A stretch of DNA of 64,000 bases, taken from Dokdonella sp. (GTDB lineage Bacteria; Pseudomonadota; Gammaproteobacteria; Xanthomonadales; Rhodanobacteraceae). A program made the position numbers and the translations under genes. The notes beneath the pieces are model-generated. The model saw nothing but the letters and a program-made list of their open reading frames with translations. It did no database searches and had not been told where the DNA came from. Position 1 is the first letter of the stretch. Every line of letters begins with the position of its first letter. Shown here in pieces: positions 48,488-57,705 of this stretch. The stretch lies in the NCBI RefSeq assembly GCF_017744955.1, contig NZ_JAGIAG010000010.1, positions 49,180 through 113,179 of the forward strand, read 5' to 3'.

Positions 48488-48583
48488 GGAAGGCAGGCGC
48501 ATCCGGTGATGCGGCCGGGCTTCAAACCCGGTAGGGGGCGTCGACCGCTCCCTGGTAGGTTCGACTCCTGCTACCTTCCGCCA
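48488..48583 (+). tRNA. selC: tRNA-Sec (anticodon UCA)
   Basis: 96 bases including an encoded CCA. All tRNA-Sec features are present: long acceptor arm (GGAAGGCA...TACCTTCC), six-base-pair D stem (CGCATC/GATGCG) with a tight loop, anticodon TCA at 48522-48524 in GGGCTTCAAACCC, a long variable arm and the T loop TTCGACT. One C-A mismatch is seen at the seventh acceptor pair. It decodes UGA in fdnG. A tandem-repeat array begins right after its CCA. Confidence 0.96.
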
Positions 48584-48587
48584 CTAG

Positions 48588-49072
48588 CTCTTGCGATCGT
48601 CCATGATCGCTGCTTCGTGGCGGTTTTCGAAGGTTGTAGTGGCCGGCAGCTTCGGCGGGTCCAGAAGCGGCCATCCATGGCCGCGCTTCTCACGAACATC
48701 CGGCTTCGTCGGGGCTCGTCGGTGATTCGCAAAGCGGAAGCCTCCAACCCATTGGCTCTTGCGATCGTCCATGATCGCTGCTTCGTGGCGATGTTCGAAG
48801 TTTGTGGTGGCCACCAGCTTCGGCGAGTCCAGAGCAGCCGTCCATGGCCGCGCTTCTCACGAACATCCGGCTTCGTCGGGGCTCGTCGGTAGTTCGCAAA
48901 GCGGAAGCCTCCACTCATTGGCTCTTGCGATCGTCCATGATCGCTGCTTCGTGGCGATGTTCGAAGGTTATGGTGGCCACCAGCTTCGGCGAGTCCAGAG
49001 CAGCCGTCCATGGCCGCGCTTCTCACGAACATCCGGCTTCGTCGGTGATTCGCAAGACGGAAGCTTCCAATT
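48588..49072. repeat. Three tandem ~167-bp repeats downstream of selC
   Basis: A unit beginning CTCTTGCGATCGTCCATGAT and containing CTTCTCACGAACATCCGGCT occurs three times, starting at 48588, 48756 and 48922 (periods 168 and 166). Copies two and three are the more similar; copy three lacks a short GGGGCTCG segment near its end. Each unit contains short palindromes. Open frames cross the array on both strands because the unit is nearly a multiple of three, but none has a start with a ribosome site. Similar sequences appear as 'hypothetical proteins' in xanthomonads, so I treat this as a family of intergenic repeats. The 181 bp between array and selD show no gene. Confidence 0.85.
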
Positions 49073-49253
49073 CCTCCGTGGCAAGCAATAGCCTTTCGTT
49101 GCTGCGCTTCTTGCAGCGTCCTGTGTCGTTGCAGTCGGCTGGAAATCCCGCGAAGCTAGCCGTGCTTTCACTGCTCCCGCCGGCGAGAGAGGCGGCGCGC
49201 ACAACGCCGGGTGAGGGAATGCGCAGGAACTTCTCGGGTCGCGAGCACCAGCC

Positions 49254-50309
49254 ATGGACACCACCGACACCGCCACGCCACGCCTGACCTCGCTCTCCCA
49301 CGGCGGCGGTTGCGGCTGCAAGATTTCGCCGGGCGTACTCGCCGAGCTGCTGAAAGGCGTTTCCGCGCCGGCCGCGTTCGCCGATCTTCTGGTCGGCCGC
49401 GAAACCTCCGACGACGCGGCGGTGTATCGCGTCAGCGACGAACAGGCGATCGTCGCGACCACCGATTTCTTCATGCCGATCGTCGACGATCCGTTCGACT
49501 TCGGCCGCATCGCCGCGACCAACGCGATCTCCGACGTCTACGCGATGGGTGCGCGGCCACTGTTCGCGCTCGCCATCGTGGGCATGCCGATCGACCGGCT
49601 GCCGCGCGAGACGATCCGCGACGTCCTGCGCGGCGGCGAGGCGATCTGCGCGCGCGCCGGCATTCCGATCGCGGGTGGCCACAGCATCGACTCGGTCGAA
49701 CCGATCTACGGCCTGGCCGTTGTCGGCATCGCGCATCCGCAGCGCATCAGGACCAACGCCTCGGCCCGCGCGGGCGACGTGCTCGTGCTCGGCAAGCCGG
49801 TCGGCGTCGGCGTCTATTCCGCCGCGTACAAGCAAGGCAAGCTCGACGACGAAGCGTACCGCGCGCTGATCGACACCACGACGCGGCTCAACGACGTCGG
49901 CGTCGCGCTCGCCGCGCTCGACGGCGTGCACGCGATGACCGACGTGACCGGCTTCGGCCTGCTCGGTCATCTGCTCGAGGTGTGTCGTGCCAGCAATCTG
50001 GGCGCACGTATCCAATCGCGTGAGATTCCCGTGCTTCCCGCCGCCGCCGCCTTCGCGCAAGCCGGCGTCGCGACCGGTGCCTCGGCGCGCAATTGGCGCG
50101 CGTACGGCGAGCTGGTCGAACTGTCGCCGCCGCTCGCGCCGTTCGAGCGCACGCTGCTGACCGATCCGCAAACCAGCGGCGGGCTGCTGGTCGCCTGCGC
50201 GCCCGAGGCGGCAGCGGAAGTGATCGACACGTTCCGCCGCGGCGGCTTCGCGCAGGCGGCGGCGATCGGCACGATGCAGGCCGGGACCGCGCGCGTCGTC
50301 GTCGAGTGA
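49254..50309 (+). CDS. selD: Selenide, water dikinase (selenophosphate synthetase)
   Basis: 351 residues. The N-terminal HGGGCGCKISP holds the catalytic Cys and Lys (Cys form, not Sec). The PurM-like fold shows DDAAVYR, TTDFF, IAATNAISDVYAMG, GGHS, and DVTGFGLLGHL, with DPQTSGGLL near the end. It makes selenophosphate from selenide and ATP for SelA. It lies 670 bp after selC, separated by the tandem repeats, so it probably has its own promoter. Confidence 0.97.
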   Translation: MDTTDTATPRLTSLSHGGGCGCKISPGVLAELLKGVSAPAAFADLLVGRETSDDAAVYRVSDEQAIVATTDFFMPIVDDPFDFGRIAATNAISDVYAMGARPLFALAIVGMPIDRLPRETIRDVLRGGEAICARAGIPIAGGHSIDSVEPIYGLAVVGIAHPQRIRTNASARAGDVLVLGKPVGVGVYSAAYKQGKLDDEAYRALIDTTTRLNDVGVALAALDGVHAMTDVTGFGLLGHLLEVCRASNLGARIQSREIPVLPAAAAFAQAGVATGASARNWRAYGELVELSPPLAPFERTLLTDPQTSGGLLVACAPEAAAEVIDTFRRGGFAQAAAIGTMQAGTARVVVE

Positions 50310-50590
50310 ACGGTCCCCGCATCCGTCGAGGCCTCGTCGACGACGTCGCGACGAGGGCGACGACGATCGCGACGCGTCGCAGCGGCCATTCCTTTCCACG
50401 CTTCCGCCGCATCGATCAGTGCATTGGTACGGCGAGGCGAATTTGTCCAATGGTGCACTTCGGCGCATGCACTTAAGGTATGCGACAGACGTCCCGACGA
50501 GGCTTGGAGTCGACAGGCCGAAATCGATGCGTTCGACGAGTACCCCATGCGAGTCGATCGCTTTTCCACGCATCGCCGCGGCGTTCAATC
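50310..50590. other. Region between selD and the first terminator
   Basis: 281 bp with no plausible protein gene. It holds a GTGCA/TGCAC inverted repeat near 50453-50472. Because it ends in a strong terminator 280 bp after selD, a long selD 3' UTR or a small RNA is possible; I cannot identify a promoter. Confidence 0.35.
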
Positions 50591-50620
50591 GAAAGGCCCC
50601 TTCGCGGGGCCTTTCTTTTT
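50591..50620 (+). terminator. Rho-independent terminator, plus strand
   Basis: GAAAGGCCCC-ttcg-GGGGCCTTTC followed by TTTTT, a perfect 10-bp stem with a UUCG-like loop and a T-run on the plus strand. It ends the selD transcript or a downstream small RNA. Confidence 0.9.
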
Positions 50621-50725
50621 GCGCGATCGGTGGCGGCACGTGTTCGCGCGTCCTCTCGTCGGCTGCGTGTTCGACGAGCCTCGTGCAGGGCGATCGGGCT
50701 GCTCACCATCGCAGCCCCGCGCAAA

Positions 50726-50751
50726 CGAAAGGCCCCTCGCGGGGCCTTTCG
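50726..50751 (-). terminator. Rho-independent terminator, minus strand (end of sigma-fecR operon)
   Basis: The stem CGAAAGGCCCC/GGGGCCTTTCG is almost identical to the one at 50591-50620. It lies 35 bp beyond the fecR stop on the minus strand, where it is followed by TTTG. It is probably the terminator of the sigma/fecR operon and may work in both directions. Confidence 0.75.
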
Positions 50752-50785
50752 TGTCTGCGTGAGCGGCTGCGGCGCGTGGCGCGCG

Positions 50786-51772
50786 TCACCTCGTCCGCGA
50801 CAGGACGATCTCGTGCTCGGACACGCGCTGCGCACGCAGCGACCAGCCGGTCTGCAGCGCCTGCAGCAGGGATGCCTGGTCGTCGACGCGGAAGACGCCG
50901 CTGACGAGCAGCGTGGACAGTTCCGGATCGTCGACGCGGATCTTCGTTTCCGAATAGCGGTTCATTTCCTCCAGCAGGTCGGCGAGGCGGCGCTCCTTGA
51001 ACGCCAGCACGCCGCGCGTCCAATCCGAGGCGGCGTCGAGATCGACCGGCTCCGGCCGTCCGAAGCGGCCGCGATCGTCCAGGCGCAAGGTCTCGCCGGG
51101 CGCGAGCACGACGTTCTCGGCGGCCGCCGCCGGCTCCGCCAGCGCCACGCTGACCAGGCCGGAGAACAAGGTGACGGTGACGCCGCCGTCGCGGCGTTCG
51201 ACCTGGAACTGCGTGCCGATGTCGTGCACGACGCCGGGCCCGCTGCGCACCGACAGCGGCCGCTGCGCGTCCTGCGCCACGTCGATGCGGACGCGGCCGC
51301 GTTCGAGCGTCAGTTCGCGCGAGGCCGGACCGAATGCCGCGCGGACCTCGGTGTCGGTGTCGAGCTGCAGGCGCGTGCCGTCGGCCAGTTCGACGGCGCG
51401 CCGCTCGCCGACGGCGGTGGCGTAGCGCACCGGTTCGATCTTCCTGCCGCCGATCATCCACCACGAGCCGGCGGCGACGGCGAGCATCAGCACCGCCGCC
51501 GCGGCCAGCCACGGCGCGCGCGCCGGCAGGAAGCGGCGGCCCGACGAGCCCGCCGAATGGCGCGCCGCACGCGTCGCGGCGCGCACGCGCAGGTCGTCCT
51601 TCAGCTCGGCAGCGGCGAAGTGGCAGTCCGCGACCGCGGCGAACGCGGCCGCGTGGTCGTCGCTCGCGGCGCACCAGGCCTCGAAGTCCTCGCGGTCTCG
51701 CTCGCTGCAATCCGGCGCGAGGAGTCGCGCGAACCAGGCAGCGGCGGATTGGTCGATTCGGTCAGATGACAT
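50786..51772 (-). CDS. FecR-family anti-sigma/signal transducer
   Basis: 328 residues from ATG 51772. The N-terminal cytoplasmic part (AAAWFARLLAPDCSERDREDFEAWC...) matches the FecR N-terminal domain. One membrane helix follows at about residues 88-107 (WLAAAAVLMLAVAAGSWWMI). The periplasmic FecR domain has VGERRAVELADGTRLQLDTDT and DVAQDAQRP, with a C-terminal STN-like part (LADLLEEMNRYSETKIRVDDPEL). It holds the adjacent sigma factor and should release it when a TonB receptor's STN domain signals. It overlaps the sigma gene by 11 bp. The receptor at 57706-60612 is the nearest candidate partner. Confidence 0.93.
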   Translation of the reverse strand: MSSDRIDQSAAAWFARLLAPDCSERDREDFEAWCAASDDHAAAFAAVADCHFAAAELKDDLRVRAATRAARHSAGSSGRRFLPARAPWLAAAAVLMLAVAAGSWWMIGGRKIEPVRYATAVGERRAVELADGTRLQLDTDTEVRAAFGPASRELTLERGRVRIDVAQDAQRPLSVRSGPGVVHDIGTQFQVERRDGGVTVTLFSGLVSVALAEPAAAAENVVLAPGETLRLDDRGRFGRPEPVDLDAASDWTRGVLAFKERRLADLLEEMNRYSETKIRVDDPELSTLLVSGVFRVDDQASLLQALQTGWSLRAQRVSEHEIVLSRTR

Positions 51773-52331
51773 CGTCTGGATTCCTTGCGGACGTCGCCTC
51801 GAACTGCTCGCGCAGCAGACGCAACGCACGCGAAATGTTCTTTTCCACGGCCTTGGCGGACACGCCGCTGCGGCGGGCGATTTCGGGGTAGGTCATTCCT
51901 TCGATACGATGCAGCAGGTATACCTCGCGGCACCGCTGCGGCAGTTGCTGCACGGCCGCCTGCATGCGCACCAGCGCCTGCCGGTGGCTGGCGTGCTGCT
52001 CCGGCGACGGCTCGTGCGAAACCGCCTCGTTCGCCACCACGCCGAAATCCACGCCGCTGCGCCGTTCCTGCTCCGTCGCGGAGCGCCTTTTCCGGTCGCG
52101 CAGCAGGTTGATCGCGATCCGGTACAACAGCGCCTGCCACGCCTCCGCCGGCTCGCTGCGGCTATAGCGGAGCAGGCGCACCATGCTCTCCTGGGCGATG
52201 TCCTGCGCGTCGTGCTCCGGTACGTTCATGCGCAGCAGGAAGCGCAGCAACGGTTGCTGCCGTTCCCGCACGAAGCGCTCGAGGCGGCCATCGTCCTGGC
52301 CCCATTCCGAGGGCCGCGGCGAATCGGGCAT
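51762..52331 (-). CDS. ECF sigma factor (FecI-like)
   Basis: 189 residues from ATG 52331. Region 2 reads LLRFLLRMNVPEHDAQDIAQESMVRLLRY. Region 4 reads LPQRCREVYLLHRIEGMTYPEIARRSGVSAKAVEKNISRALR (the helix-turn-helix is centred on PEIARRSGVSAKAVEKNI). It is followed by FecR in one operon, the iron-starvation/cell-surface-signalling arrangement. It likely drives transcription of a TonB receptor gene, with the STN-containing one 5 kb away as the candidate. Confidence 0.93.
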   Translation of the reverse strand: MPDSPRPSEWGQDDGRLERFVRERQQPLLRFLLRMNVPEHDAQDIAQESMVRLLRYSRSEPAEAWQALLYRIAINLLRDRKRRSATEQERRSGVDFGVVANEAVSHEPSPEQHASHRQALVRMQAAVQQLPQRCREVYLLHRIEGMTYPEIARRSGVSAKAVEKNISRALRLLREQFEATSARNPDDVI

Positions 52332-52396
52332 GGCGTCACTCGTGGAACGTGAAGAGGGGATCGGAAGCCCCACTTCGAAGGAAGCGAGCGTGCTTG

Positions 52397-53083
52397 TCAA
52401 TGGCGGAAGTACTCCGATGTGGACATGGCGGCGTGGGTGTGGCGCGCATCCGTGCGGTTGGGGGCGTCGATGCGTCCGCCGACGACGCGGAACGGGCGCG
52501 CCGGCGCGGCGTCGACCCGTGTCGGCGTGCGCGGCTCGGCGAACAGGCCGGGGATGCAGCGCGCCAGGACCGGTTCGAGCAGGGAAGGGCCGAGCATCAG
52601 CAGCATCCATTGCAGCGAGCGGCGCGACAGATCCGGCTCGCCGTCCTGGTGGTGCGGCGGCTCGGCGACGACGCTGCGCGCGATCCCCAGCAGCGAGGCC
52701 AGCAGGGCCGCGCCGTTCGGGCCGCCGTCGATGACGATCATGCGCCGGAGGTAGGCGCGCACTTCGGGCTTCGCGTCGAGGATGCCGCCGACCGCGTCGG
52801 CGAACGAGCGGCAGCGTTCCTCGCTGGAGCGGCCGGCGTGCGTCCGGGTGATGTCGCGCGCGATCTTCTCGAAGGTGTCCACCACCCAGACGTCGATCGC
52901 GTGGCGCAACTGATGCTTGCTGCCGAAATGATGGGCGATCAGCGCCAGGGAAACCCGCGCCTTCTGCGCGATCGATCGCAACGAGGTCTGCGCGTAGCCG
53001 TCCGCGCCGAACAAGTACAGGGCGACGTGACGGATGCGGGCCCTGCCCGTGAGGTCTGCAAGCTGGGTGTCGATGGCGTCCAC
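52397..53083 (-). CDS. TetR-family regulator, paralogue A
   Basis: 228 residues with a GTG start at 53083, chosen because AGGAG lies seven bases upstream and the TetR domain begins immediately. Helix-turn-helix: YAQTSLRSIAQKARVSLALIAHHFGSKHQL. The ligand domain contains VRAYLRRMIVIDGGPNG and RRSLQWMLLMLGPSLLEPVLARCIP. The same unusual blocks recur in the TetR at 60717-61358 (YLRRMVVVD, LGPTLVGPALQRCVP), so the two are paralogues flanking the subtilase and receptor genes. It probably controls part of this cluster. Confidence 0.9.
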   Translation of the reverse strand: MDAIDTQLADLTGRARIRHVALYLFGADGYAQTSLRSIAQKARVSLALIAHHFGSKHQLRHAIDVWVVDTFEKIARDITRTHAGRSSEERCRSFADAVGGILDAKPEVRAYLRRMIVIDGGPNGAALLASLLGIARSVVAEPPHHQDGEPDLSRRSLQWMLLMLGPSLLEPVLARCIPGLFAEPRTPTRVDAAPARPFRVVGGRIDAPNRTDARHTHAAMSTSEYFRH

Positions 53084-53261
53084 TGGATCTCCTGCGTTGC
53101 GCCGAACGACCGCCAACGATTGGCGGCCTGGTCGCTGAACGCATAGACGTCGCAGTGGGCATTCCACCCTACCTCCCCCCGGAACGCGGTCGGGAACCGG
53201 CCGCGCGAAAAGCGCTTCGCGGCGACTCGGCGGCGAAACGCCGCCGGGTCGCCGTGCGTCC

Positions 53262-56200
53262 TCAATGGCACATGTAGTCGCTGCCGCCGCCCTGTTCGAA
53301 GCCGTTGGCGAAGATCACGTCGCCCGCCGTGCTGCCGTCGCCGATGCGCACCTCGTCGAGCCAGAAGCCTGAGAAATCCGAGGCGGGGTCGGACGAGAAA
53401 CGCCAGCGGATGCGCACGGTCTGGCCGGCGTACGCGGCCAGGTCCGAACCGAACGAAAGGAACGCCGGCGTCGCGTTCGCATTGTCCGGATCGGCCGGAT
53501 TGGCGGCCGTGCTGACGCCGTTGAACGCACCGTGGGTGTAGACGTAGCCGCAGGCGTTGGCCGGCGTGTCGGTCTGGTTCTCGCCCTGTGTCTGGGCGAA
53601 GGTGCTCGGATAGCCGCCGGTCGGCGGCAGATCGGTCCAGGTCGCGCCGTCGTCGGTCGAGATCTCGGTGACGACGCCGTCCCACTCGTGCTCGAGGTTG
53701 TACTGCGCCTTGTAGTTCAGGCTGGCTCCGGCCGCCAGCCGCAGCGCCGGCGTTTCCAGGCTGGCACAGGTGCTGGCGGGGTAGGTGCTGCCATCGGGCG
53801 CGTTGTGATAGCTCAGACTGCCCGCGCTCGCCGCCGTGTTGGTGACCCGCCACGGCGACTCCAGCGTCGCGTAGGTGTGCGTGTCGACGTCGTCCAGGTA
53901 GGCGGCCGGATCGGGGCCGTCCGCGCCGGTCGGTGTCGTGCCGACGACGGTCGACACCTCGCTCGTGTTGCCGGCCGCGTCCTTGCCGAAGACGCGGTAG
54001 AAGTACGGCGTGCCGTTGCCGACGGTGCTGTCGGTGTAGGCCGGCGAGGTCAGGTTGTCGGCCAGCGTCGTCGGCGCGCCGAAGTAGGGATCGGTATCGC
54101 GCACGATCGTGTAGGTGATCGCCGGCGCCGCCGGGCAGAGCGAGGAGGCCGCTCCCCAGGACAGGGCGATGCTGCAGCTTGCGTTCGCACCGTCGGCCAC
54201 CAGCGACTGCGTGTCGAAACTCGGCACGAGCGTGCAGGCGTCGCGCGAAACCACCGTCACGCAGCTCGAGGACAGCTCGCCTTCGACGTCGCCGCGCACG
54301 CCGCGCACGCGGTAGGCGTAGGAGTAGCCGCCTTGCGTGCGATCGTCGGTCAGCGGCGCGGTGGCCCCGCTCGCGACCATGTGGAAATCCGCCGCGCTCG
54401 CGCCGGTGCAATCGCCGTCGGCGCGATAGAGCTGGAAGCTCTGCGCGCCCGCCGCGGCGGTGAAGCCGATGCCGATGCCGCCGAGGCCGTTGCTCGCCTC
54501 GGTCAACGCGGTCGGTGCCGGGAACGGCGTCGGATCGGGCATGCCGAACGCGGCCGACAGCGCCAACGCGTAGCCCTGGCGTTCGGAGCCGTTGCTGCCG
54601 TCGCCGGGCACGTTGCTGGCCTTGACGCGGATCGTGTAGCGGCCGGCGACCGGCGTCGGCAGGCGCACCTGTTCGACGGTGTCCTTCGCGTTGGCGCTGC
54701 CGCCGGCGGTCGACACGCCGGCCTCGAAATGGTTGCCGAGGTAGGTGGTGCCGTCCGGCGCGACGACTTCCAGGTCCAGATCGTTGATCAGCGCCGAGGC
54801 CGCGCCCGGTGCCGCCGCGATGTCGAACCAGGCCAGCGTCGCGCGCAGCTCGAGGCCGGCGGCGACGTTGTCGACGACGTACTCGTTGACGTCGCCGGTC
54901 TCCAGGCCCGCGGCGTTGACGCGCTCGAACAGGCGCAGGCGGCGGCTGTCGTCGCCGCCGGCCATGGTGTTCTTGAACCACAGATTGCTGTCGAGCCAGG
55001 CGCGGCCCCAGCCGTTCTCGTCGGTCGGCCAGCCCGGCGAGGCGAGCGGATTGGTGCCGTTGAGCAGCACCGCCTTCATCATCGCGCCGGTCGGATTGAG
55101 CCGGTCGGCGGCGCTGCGCTCGCCGCGCGGATAGAACCCGTCGGTGAAGAACTGCCGCACCAGCGTCGCGTTGCCGGTGATCGTCGGCGCCGACATCGAG
55201 GTGCCGGAGTCGGGGCGCGACACCGGCGCGCGCACGGTGGCCGATACCGGCGACGACGCGGTGGTGTTGCGCGCGGAAATGATGTTCGAGCCCGGCGCGG
55301 TGATGTCGGGCTTGATGCGGCCGTCGGCGGCGGGGCCGAGGTTGGAGTAGCCGGCGTGCTGCGTGCTGCCGGCGTGCTCGAGCGCGGCGACGCTGATCGC
55401 GTTCTTGGCGTTGCTCGGCGAGCCGGTCTGCGTGCGGCCCGCGTCGTCGTTGCCGGCCGAGACGATGACCAGCAGGTCCTCGAATCGACGCGTCGCGCGA
55501 TCGACGGCCGCGTCGTCGGCGACGTAGGCACCGGCAGTCGGCGCACCCCAGCTGTTGTTGTGCAGGCGCGCGCCGCCGGCATGGGCCTGCTCGAGCATGG
55601 CTTCGACGTCGCCCGCGTTGACGTTGCGCCGATCGGTGCCGCCGATGTCCTGCATCAGCAGCTGCGCGTTCGGCGCCATGCCGTCGGCGAGGTCGTGGTT
55701 GGGCAGCAGCGGCGTCGACGGCATGTAGCTCGACGCGCCGAACGTGCCCGCGGCGTCGCCGAGCACGGTGCCGGTGGTGTGCGTGCCGTGGCCGGAGTAG
55801 TAGTCGTAGGCGACGTTATCCGGCTGCGTCCAGTAGGCGATGATCTTGTTCTCCGGATACAGGCGGCCGATCGCCGGGGGCACCGGCGGCGGGTCGTCGG
55901 CGAAGGTGACTTCGGTGTGCGGACCGCTGCCCTTGTCGAGCGTGGCGAACCAGGCCGCGTCCGGCGTCGTGCCCGAATCGGCGACCGCGACGATCTGGCC
56001 GTTGCCGACCAGGCCGTGATCCCACAGCGGGCTCGGGCCGCAGACCGCGCCGCTGCCGGCGCAGGTCGCGGTCGAATTGGCCTGGATCGCACCGACCGAG
56101 CCGGAGTTGTGCAGGATCGTCTGTACCCATGGCGTGACGTAGCGCACGCCTTCGATCGCGCTGGCTTCGCGCACCAGCGCATCGAGCTGCGCCGCGTCGG

Positions 56201-56831
56201 CGCGCACCCGCACATAGGGCGTGGCGCGGTCAGGTTCGCTGCGCGCGGTGATCGTCGCGCCCGGCACGCGCTTGCGCAGCGTCGCGGCCATCTGCGCGGA
56301 CGAGACGCCGTCGAACGCGTACAGCACGATCTCGCGGCTGCCGTCTTCCTGCAGCGCGGTCGTCGCCGCGCGTCGCGCGCGCCACAACTGCGGATCGAGC
56401 TTCATCGCCGGCTGCACGGGGCCGGTCCAGCGCACGCCGGGAATCGCGCGCACCTGCTCCAGCGTGACGGCGTCGAGATGCGCGTAGTAGGCGTTGTTCG
56501 GCACGTAGCCCAGGAGCTTCACGCCGCGCGCGCGCAATTCGCGGCGCGCGTCCTTGATGCGTGCGGGATCGAGCTGCACGATCGCATAGGAAGTCGGCTG
56601 CGATGCGTCGGCCGCGCCGACGGCGGAAGCGTCCAGCTGCTGCGTCACCGGATCGAACGCACCGACCTGCAGGATCAGCCGGCGCGAATCCGCGCGGGCG
56701 GAGTCCAGCGCGTCGATCTGCAGCGGCGCCGCGGTGACGGTCGGCGTCGCGGCGCTCGCGCCGGGAGCGGGTGCGCTCAGCGCGAGAACGAGCGCGGAAG
56801 CGAGAGCGGTACGGGTCGGGCGTACGAACAT
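53262..56831 (-). CDS. Large secreted subtilisin-like protease
   Basis: 1189 residues from ATG 56831 with GAGG eight bases upstream. A signal peptide (TALASALVLALSAPAPGASA) is followed by a ~230-residue propeptide-like region (ILQVGAFDP...YAHLDAVTLEQVRAIPGVRW). The S8 domain follows, with Asp in AVADSGTTPD (about 281), His in GHGTHTTG (about 349) and Ser in GTSMSAPTI (about 546). Downstream are a P-domain-like unit (RYTIRVKASNVPGDGSNG), fibronectin-like beta domains and a terminal VIFANGFEQGGGSDYMCH. The last segment matches the GFD/GFE tail of other exported proteins here. It likely digests external proteins; the neighbouring TonB receptor could import peptides or a released ligand. Confidence 0.92.
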   Translation of the reverse strand: MFVRPTRTALASALVLALSAPAPGASAATPTVTAAPLQIDALDSARADSRRLILQVGAFDPVTQQLDASAVGAADASQPTSYAIVQLDPARIKDARRELRARGVKLLGYVPNNAYYAHLDAVTLEQVRAIPGVRWTGPVQPAMKLDPQLWRARRAATTALQEDGSREIVLYAFDGVSSAQMAATLRKRVPGATITARSEPDRATPYVRVRADAAQLDALVREASAIEGVRYVTPWVQTILHNSGSVGAIQANSTATCAGSGAVCGPSPLWDHGLVGNGQIVAVADSGTTPDAAWFATLDKGSGPHTEVTFADDPPPVPPAIGRLYPENKIIAYWTQPDNVAYDYYSGHGTHTTGTVLGDAAGTFGASSYMPSTPLLPNHDLADGMAPNAQLLMQDIGGTDRRNVNAGDVEAMLEQAHAGGARLHNNSWGAPTAGAYVADDAAVDRATRRFEDLLVIVSAGNDDAGRTQTGSPSNAKNAISVAALEHAGSTQHAGYSNLGPAADGRIKPDITAPGSNIISARNTTASSPVSATVRAPVSRPDSGTSMSAPTITGNATLVRQFFTDGFYPRGERSAADRLNPTGAMMKAVLLNGTNPLASPGWPTDENGWGRAWLDSNLWFKNTMAGGDDSRRLRLFERVNAAGLETGDVNEYVVDNVAAGLELRATLAWFDIAAAPGAASALINDLDLEVVAPDGTTYLGNHFEAGVSTAGGSANAKDTVEQVRLPTPVAGRYTIRVKASNVPGDGSNGSERQGYALALSAAFGMPDPTPFPAPTALTEASNGLGGIGIGFTAAAGAQSFQLYRADGDCTGASAADFHMVASGATAPLTDDRTQGGYSYAYRVRGVRGDVEGELSSSCVTVVSRDACTLVPSFDTQSLVADGANASCSIALSWGAASSLCPAAPAITYTIVRDTDPYFGAPTTLADNLTSPAYTDSTVGNGTPYFYRVFGKDAAGNTSEVSTVVGTTPTGADGPDPAAYLDDVDTHTYATLESPWRVTNTAASAGSLSYHNAPDGSTYPASTCASLETPALRLAAGASLNYKAQYNLEHEWDGVVTEISTDDGATWTDLPPTGGYPSTFAQTQGENQTDTPANACGYVYTHGAFNGVSTAANPADPDNANATPAFLSFGSDLAAYAGQTVRIRWRFSSDPASDFSGFWLDEVRIGDGSTAGDVIFANGFEQGGGSDYMCH

Positions 56832-57705
56832 GGAAGGTCCTCGATCTGGGCTTGCGGAAAGTCGGAGAGCGGCGGCGTGCGCGCGGCAGCGCGCCTGCGA
56901 GGCGTCGGCGATCGACGATATCGGCCGGCGGCACGCTCCACCATTGAATGAAAACGGGTCTCTCGCGCAGCGGACTGGACGATCGCCGGCGATTCCTACA
57001 GGCGTGGCGCGCAGCGCGCGTGGCGTCGACGCGAGGCGAGACGATGGCCGTCCATGGCTATGAAGATTCGTCTTGAAGCGGATGCTCACGCATGCGGCGC
57101 TGGGGACCGGCTCCTGGGTCTGAAATCGGTCACGATTTCCGGCGCGCGGCGACTGTAGGGCGAGCGCGATCGTCGGCGGAACTGCACAAAAACTTCCGAT
57201 TCGTACAAGACGTCGACGCATCGGCGGCGCTGCTGCGCGAGAGAATCGAGTGACGCGTGCGACGCGCGAATCCGGCGACGGCATCGGCTGCGCCTGCGAT
57301 TCGCCGACGTGCGCAAGACGACGGGCGAATCGTTGTCCGTATGCACGATCGGCCATCCGGCATTGTCAATAATCGTTTCGCGCGCGCGTGCGCGGGTGCC
57401 GCGCGCACACCGGCGTCATTCTTCGCGAGGGCGGCGGAGCGCACGGCGGAGCGCCGCCACCGCTGCGCATCCGCGCGACGCGCACGGCGCGTCGCCGCCG
57501 CCGCCGTTCCCATTGGGCTATTCCTCACAATGTGTACTTGCGCCTAAGATCGCCTGGCTCGCCGGCCGAAGTCCGAGCGAGACGAGCGGCGAACCCGAGG
57601 ATCGGACTCGCCGGGATACGCGAGCAGGATGCCCGCCCTGGGGTCGAGGGCCGCCACCGCGGCATACGTGAATGGGGCAACGCGAGAGAGTCGGTCGGCG
57701 CACGC
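56832..57705. other. 874-bp divergent intergenic region between protease and receptor
   Basis: No plausible gene on either strand. It must hold the promoters of both the protease (minus) and the receptor (plus). A TTGTCAATAATCG stretch at about 57363-57375 and a TAAGAT near 57545 are possible promoter elements. I cannot point to a convincing sigma- or TetR-binding palindrome by eye. Confidence 0.4.

Noticed and set aside
48571..49032. 153-residue repetitive protein on the minus strand of the tandem repeats
   Set aside because: Open frames run across the array in both directions merely because stops are absent from the unit; there is no ribosome site or signal and reading sense is ambiguous.
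48588..49072. CRISPR array in the selC-selD gap
   Set aside because: The units are ~167 bp contiguous tandem copies without alternating short repeats and unique spacers, and no cas genes are near.
53532..56951. 1139-residue plus-strand frame opposite the subtilase
   Set aside because: Low-complexity Arg/Ala/Gly-rich antisense frame; the minus strand has a complete catalytic triad and a signal peptide.
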